A DNA stretch of 14,667 nucleotides from Dehalococcoidia bacterium (GTDB lineage Bacteria; Chloroflexota; Dehalococcoidia; JACQUA01), in the NCBI GenBank assembly GCA_030689845.1, contig JAUYHV010000236.1, forward strand, positions 1 through 14,667, written 5' to 3'. Position numbers and translations under genes: made by a program. Within the stretch, counting starts at the first letter, position 1; each line of letters opens with the position of its first letter. Positions 14,273-14,667 of the stretch are shown here, piece after piece. The notes below the pieces were generated by a model. The model was not told where the DNA came from and searched no databases. It saw only the letters and a list, made by a program, of their open reading frames with translations.

Positions 14273-14421
14273 CGACACTCTCTTGAATAGCAGGGGAAGC
14301 TGTTGATTTATTCAGTAGTTAAAGCATATTTTGCCCTGCCATCTGGGGTGAGGGAAATCCTATAGCGGGGCGGAGGGGAAAAAAGTTGCGATGTCCAACA
14401 ACATTTCAGACGCTGGTGAAA

Positions 14422-14460
14422 CCGGAATTTGTGCACAATAAATCCGGGTATTATTTTTCT
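14422..14460 (+). terminator. Possible terminator after the Mo/W enzyme gene
   Basis: CCGGA (14422-14426) pairs with TCCGG (14443-14447), with AT-rich inner pairing around a GTGCAC centre, followed by a T-rich run (14451-14460). It lies 150 nt past the stop. The remaining 14273-14585 gap shows no convincing gene. Confidence 0.35.
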
Positions 14461-14585
14461 AATCATGTTCCCTAATCGGAAGCAATTCGGGTTGCATTAA
14501 GGTAGAACATTATTTAAGAGTTTATGATATAAAAAAGCTGAAAAAGTCCATTACAAAAATGTTAATAAACTTATGGATGAGCTTG

Positions 14586-14667
14586 TTATTCAGACACACC
14601 CAGCTGTCGCTTTAGGTCCGGTTTGATTTTTTTTAAATCCAACCGATTATTTTTAGCGGCATCTTTA
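14586..14667 (-). CDS. C-terminal fragment of a gene entering from the right edge
   Basis: The minus strand is open from the window end to a TAA at 14588-14586, giving 26 residues that end LDLKKIKPDLKRQLGVSE. The charged, helix-like composition looks like a genuine protein C-terminus rather than a chance frame, but it is too short to assign. It would be convergent with the Mo/W enzyme gene. Confidence 0.4.
   Translation of the reverse strand, partial: KDAAKNNRLDLKKIKPDLKRQLGVSE

Noticed and set aside
1..14667. CRISPR array, tRNA, rRNA or phage genes
   Set aside because: No regularly spaced repeats, no cloverleaf or rRNA-like segments, and no phage-type proteins were seen on either strand.

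Overview
The window looks like chromosomal DNA of an anaerobic bacterium, most likely a Firmicute of the Peptococcaceae type. This is an inference from lipoprotein signal peptides, AAGGAG/GGAGG ribosome sites, moderate GC, an oxygen-independent enzyme set and a TctC-type binding-protein family. No rRNA, tRNA, CRISPR array, phage gene or transposase was seen.

Left half, all on the minus strand (8758 down to 1). A two-gene unit opens the block: an FAD-dependent oxidoreductase of the SdhA/AprA type (7001-8758) and, 5 nt later, an AMP-forming acyl/aryl-CoA ligase (5361-6995). Then comes a UspA-type stress protein (4691-5170). A 138-bp hairpin-rich MITE-like element, flanked by the direct repeat ACTAAT, sits between ligase and uspA. 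Its end supplies the present ligase stop codon, and removing it in silico restores a longer ligase ORF that ends 22 nt before uspA. After uspA comes a clear sigma-A promoter with a leader of about 220 nt. It drives four tandem TctC-family solute-binding lipoproteins (3202-4407, 1950-3152, 598-1782, and 1-470, cut by the window edge). Hairpins lie in two of the gaps. No permease (TctA/TctB) is visible.

Middle. The FAD gene diverges from a membrane-anchored protein of unknown function (9126-9695). The two candidate -10 regions share the same 12-mer in opposite orientation. A HAD-superfamily hydrolase with an unusual motif I (9725-10378) and a small four-cysteine hypothetical protein (10678-11049) follow on the minus strand, then a hemerythrin-like HHE protein (11192-11680) on the plus strand.

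Right. A large cytoplasmic molybdopterin (Mo or W) oxidoreductase related to acetylene hydratase (12068-14272) stands alone. It has the [4Fe-4S] cysteines and a metal-ligand cysteine but not the catalytic Asp of true acetylene hydratase. A minus-strand C-terminal gene fragment enters from the right edge (14586-14667).

Working model (inference): the binding lipoproteins capture organic acids outside the cell. The ligase activates a carboxylic acid to its CoA ester and the flavoprotein oxidises or reduces the acid or its thioester. The Mo/W enzyme may act on a related substrate. The substrate cannot be named from sequence.
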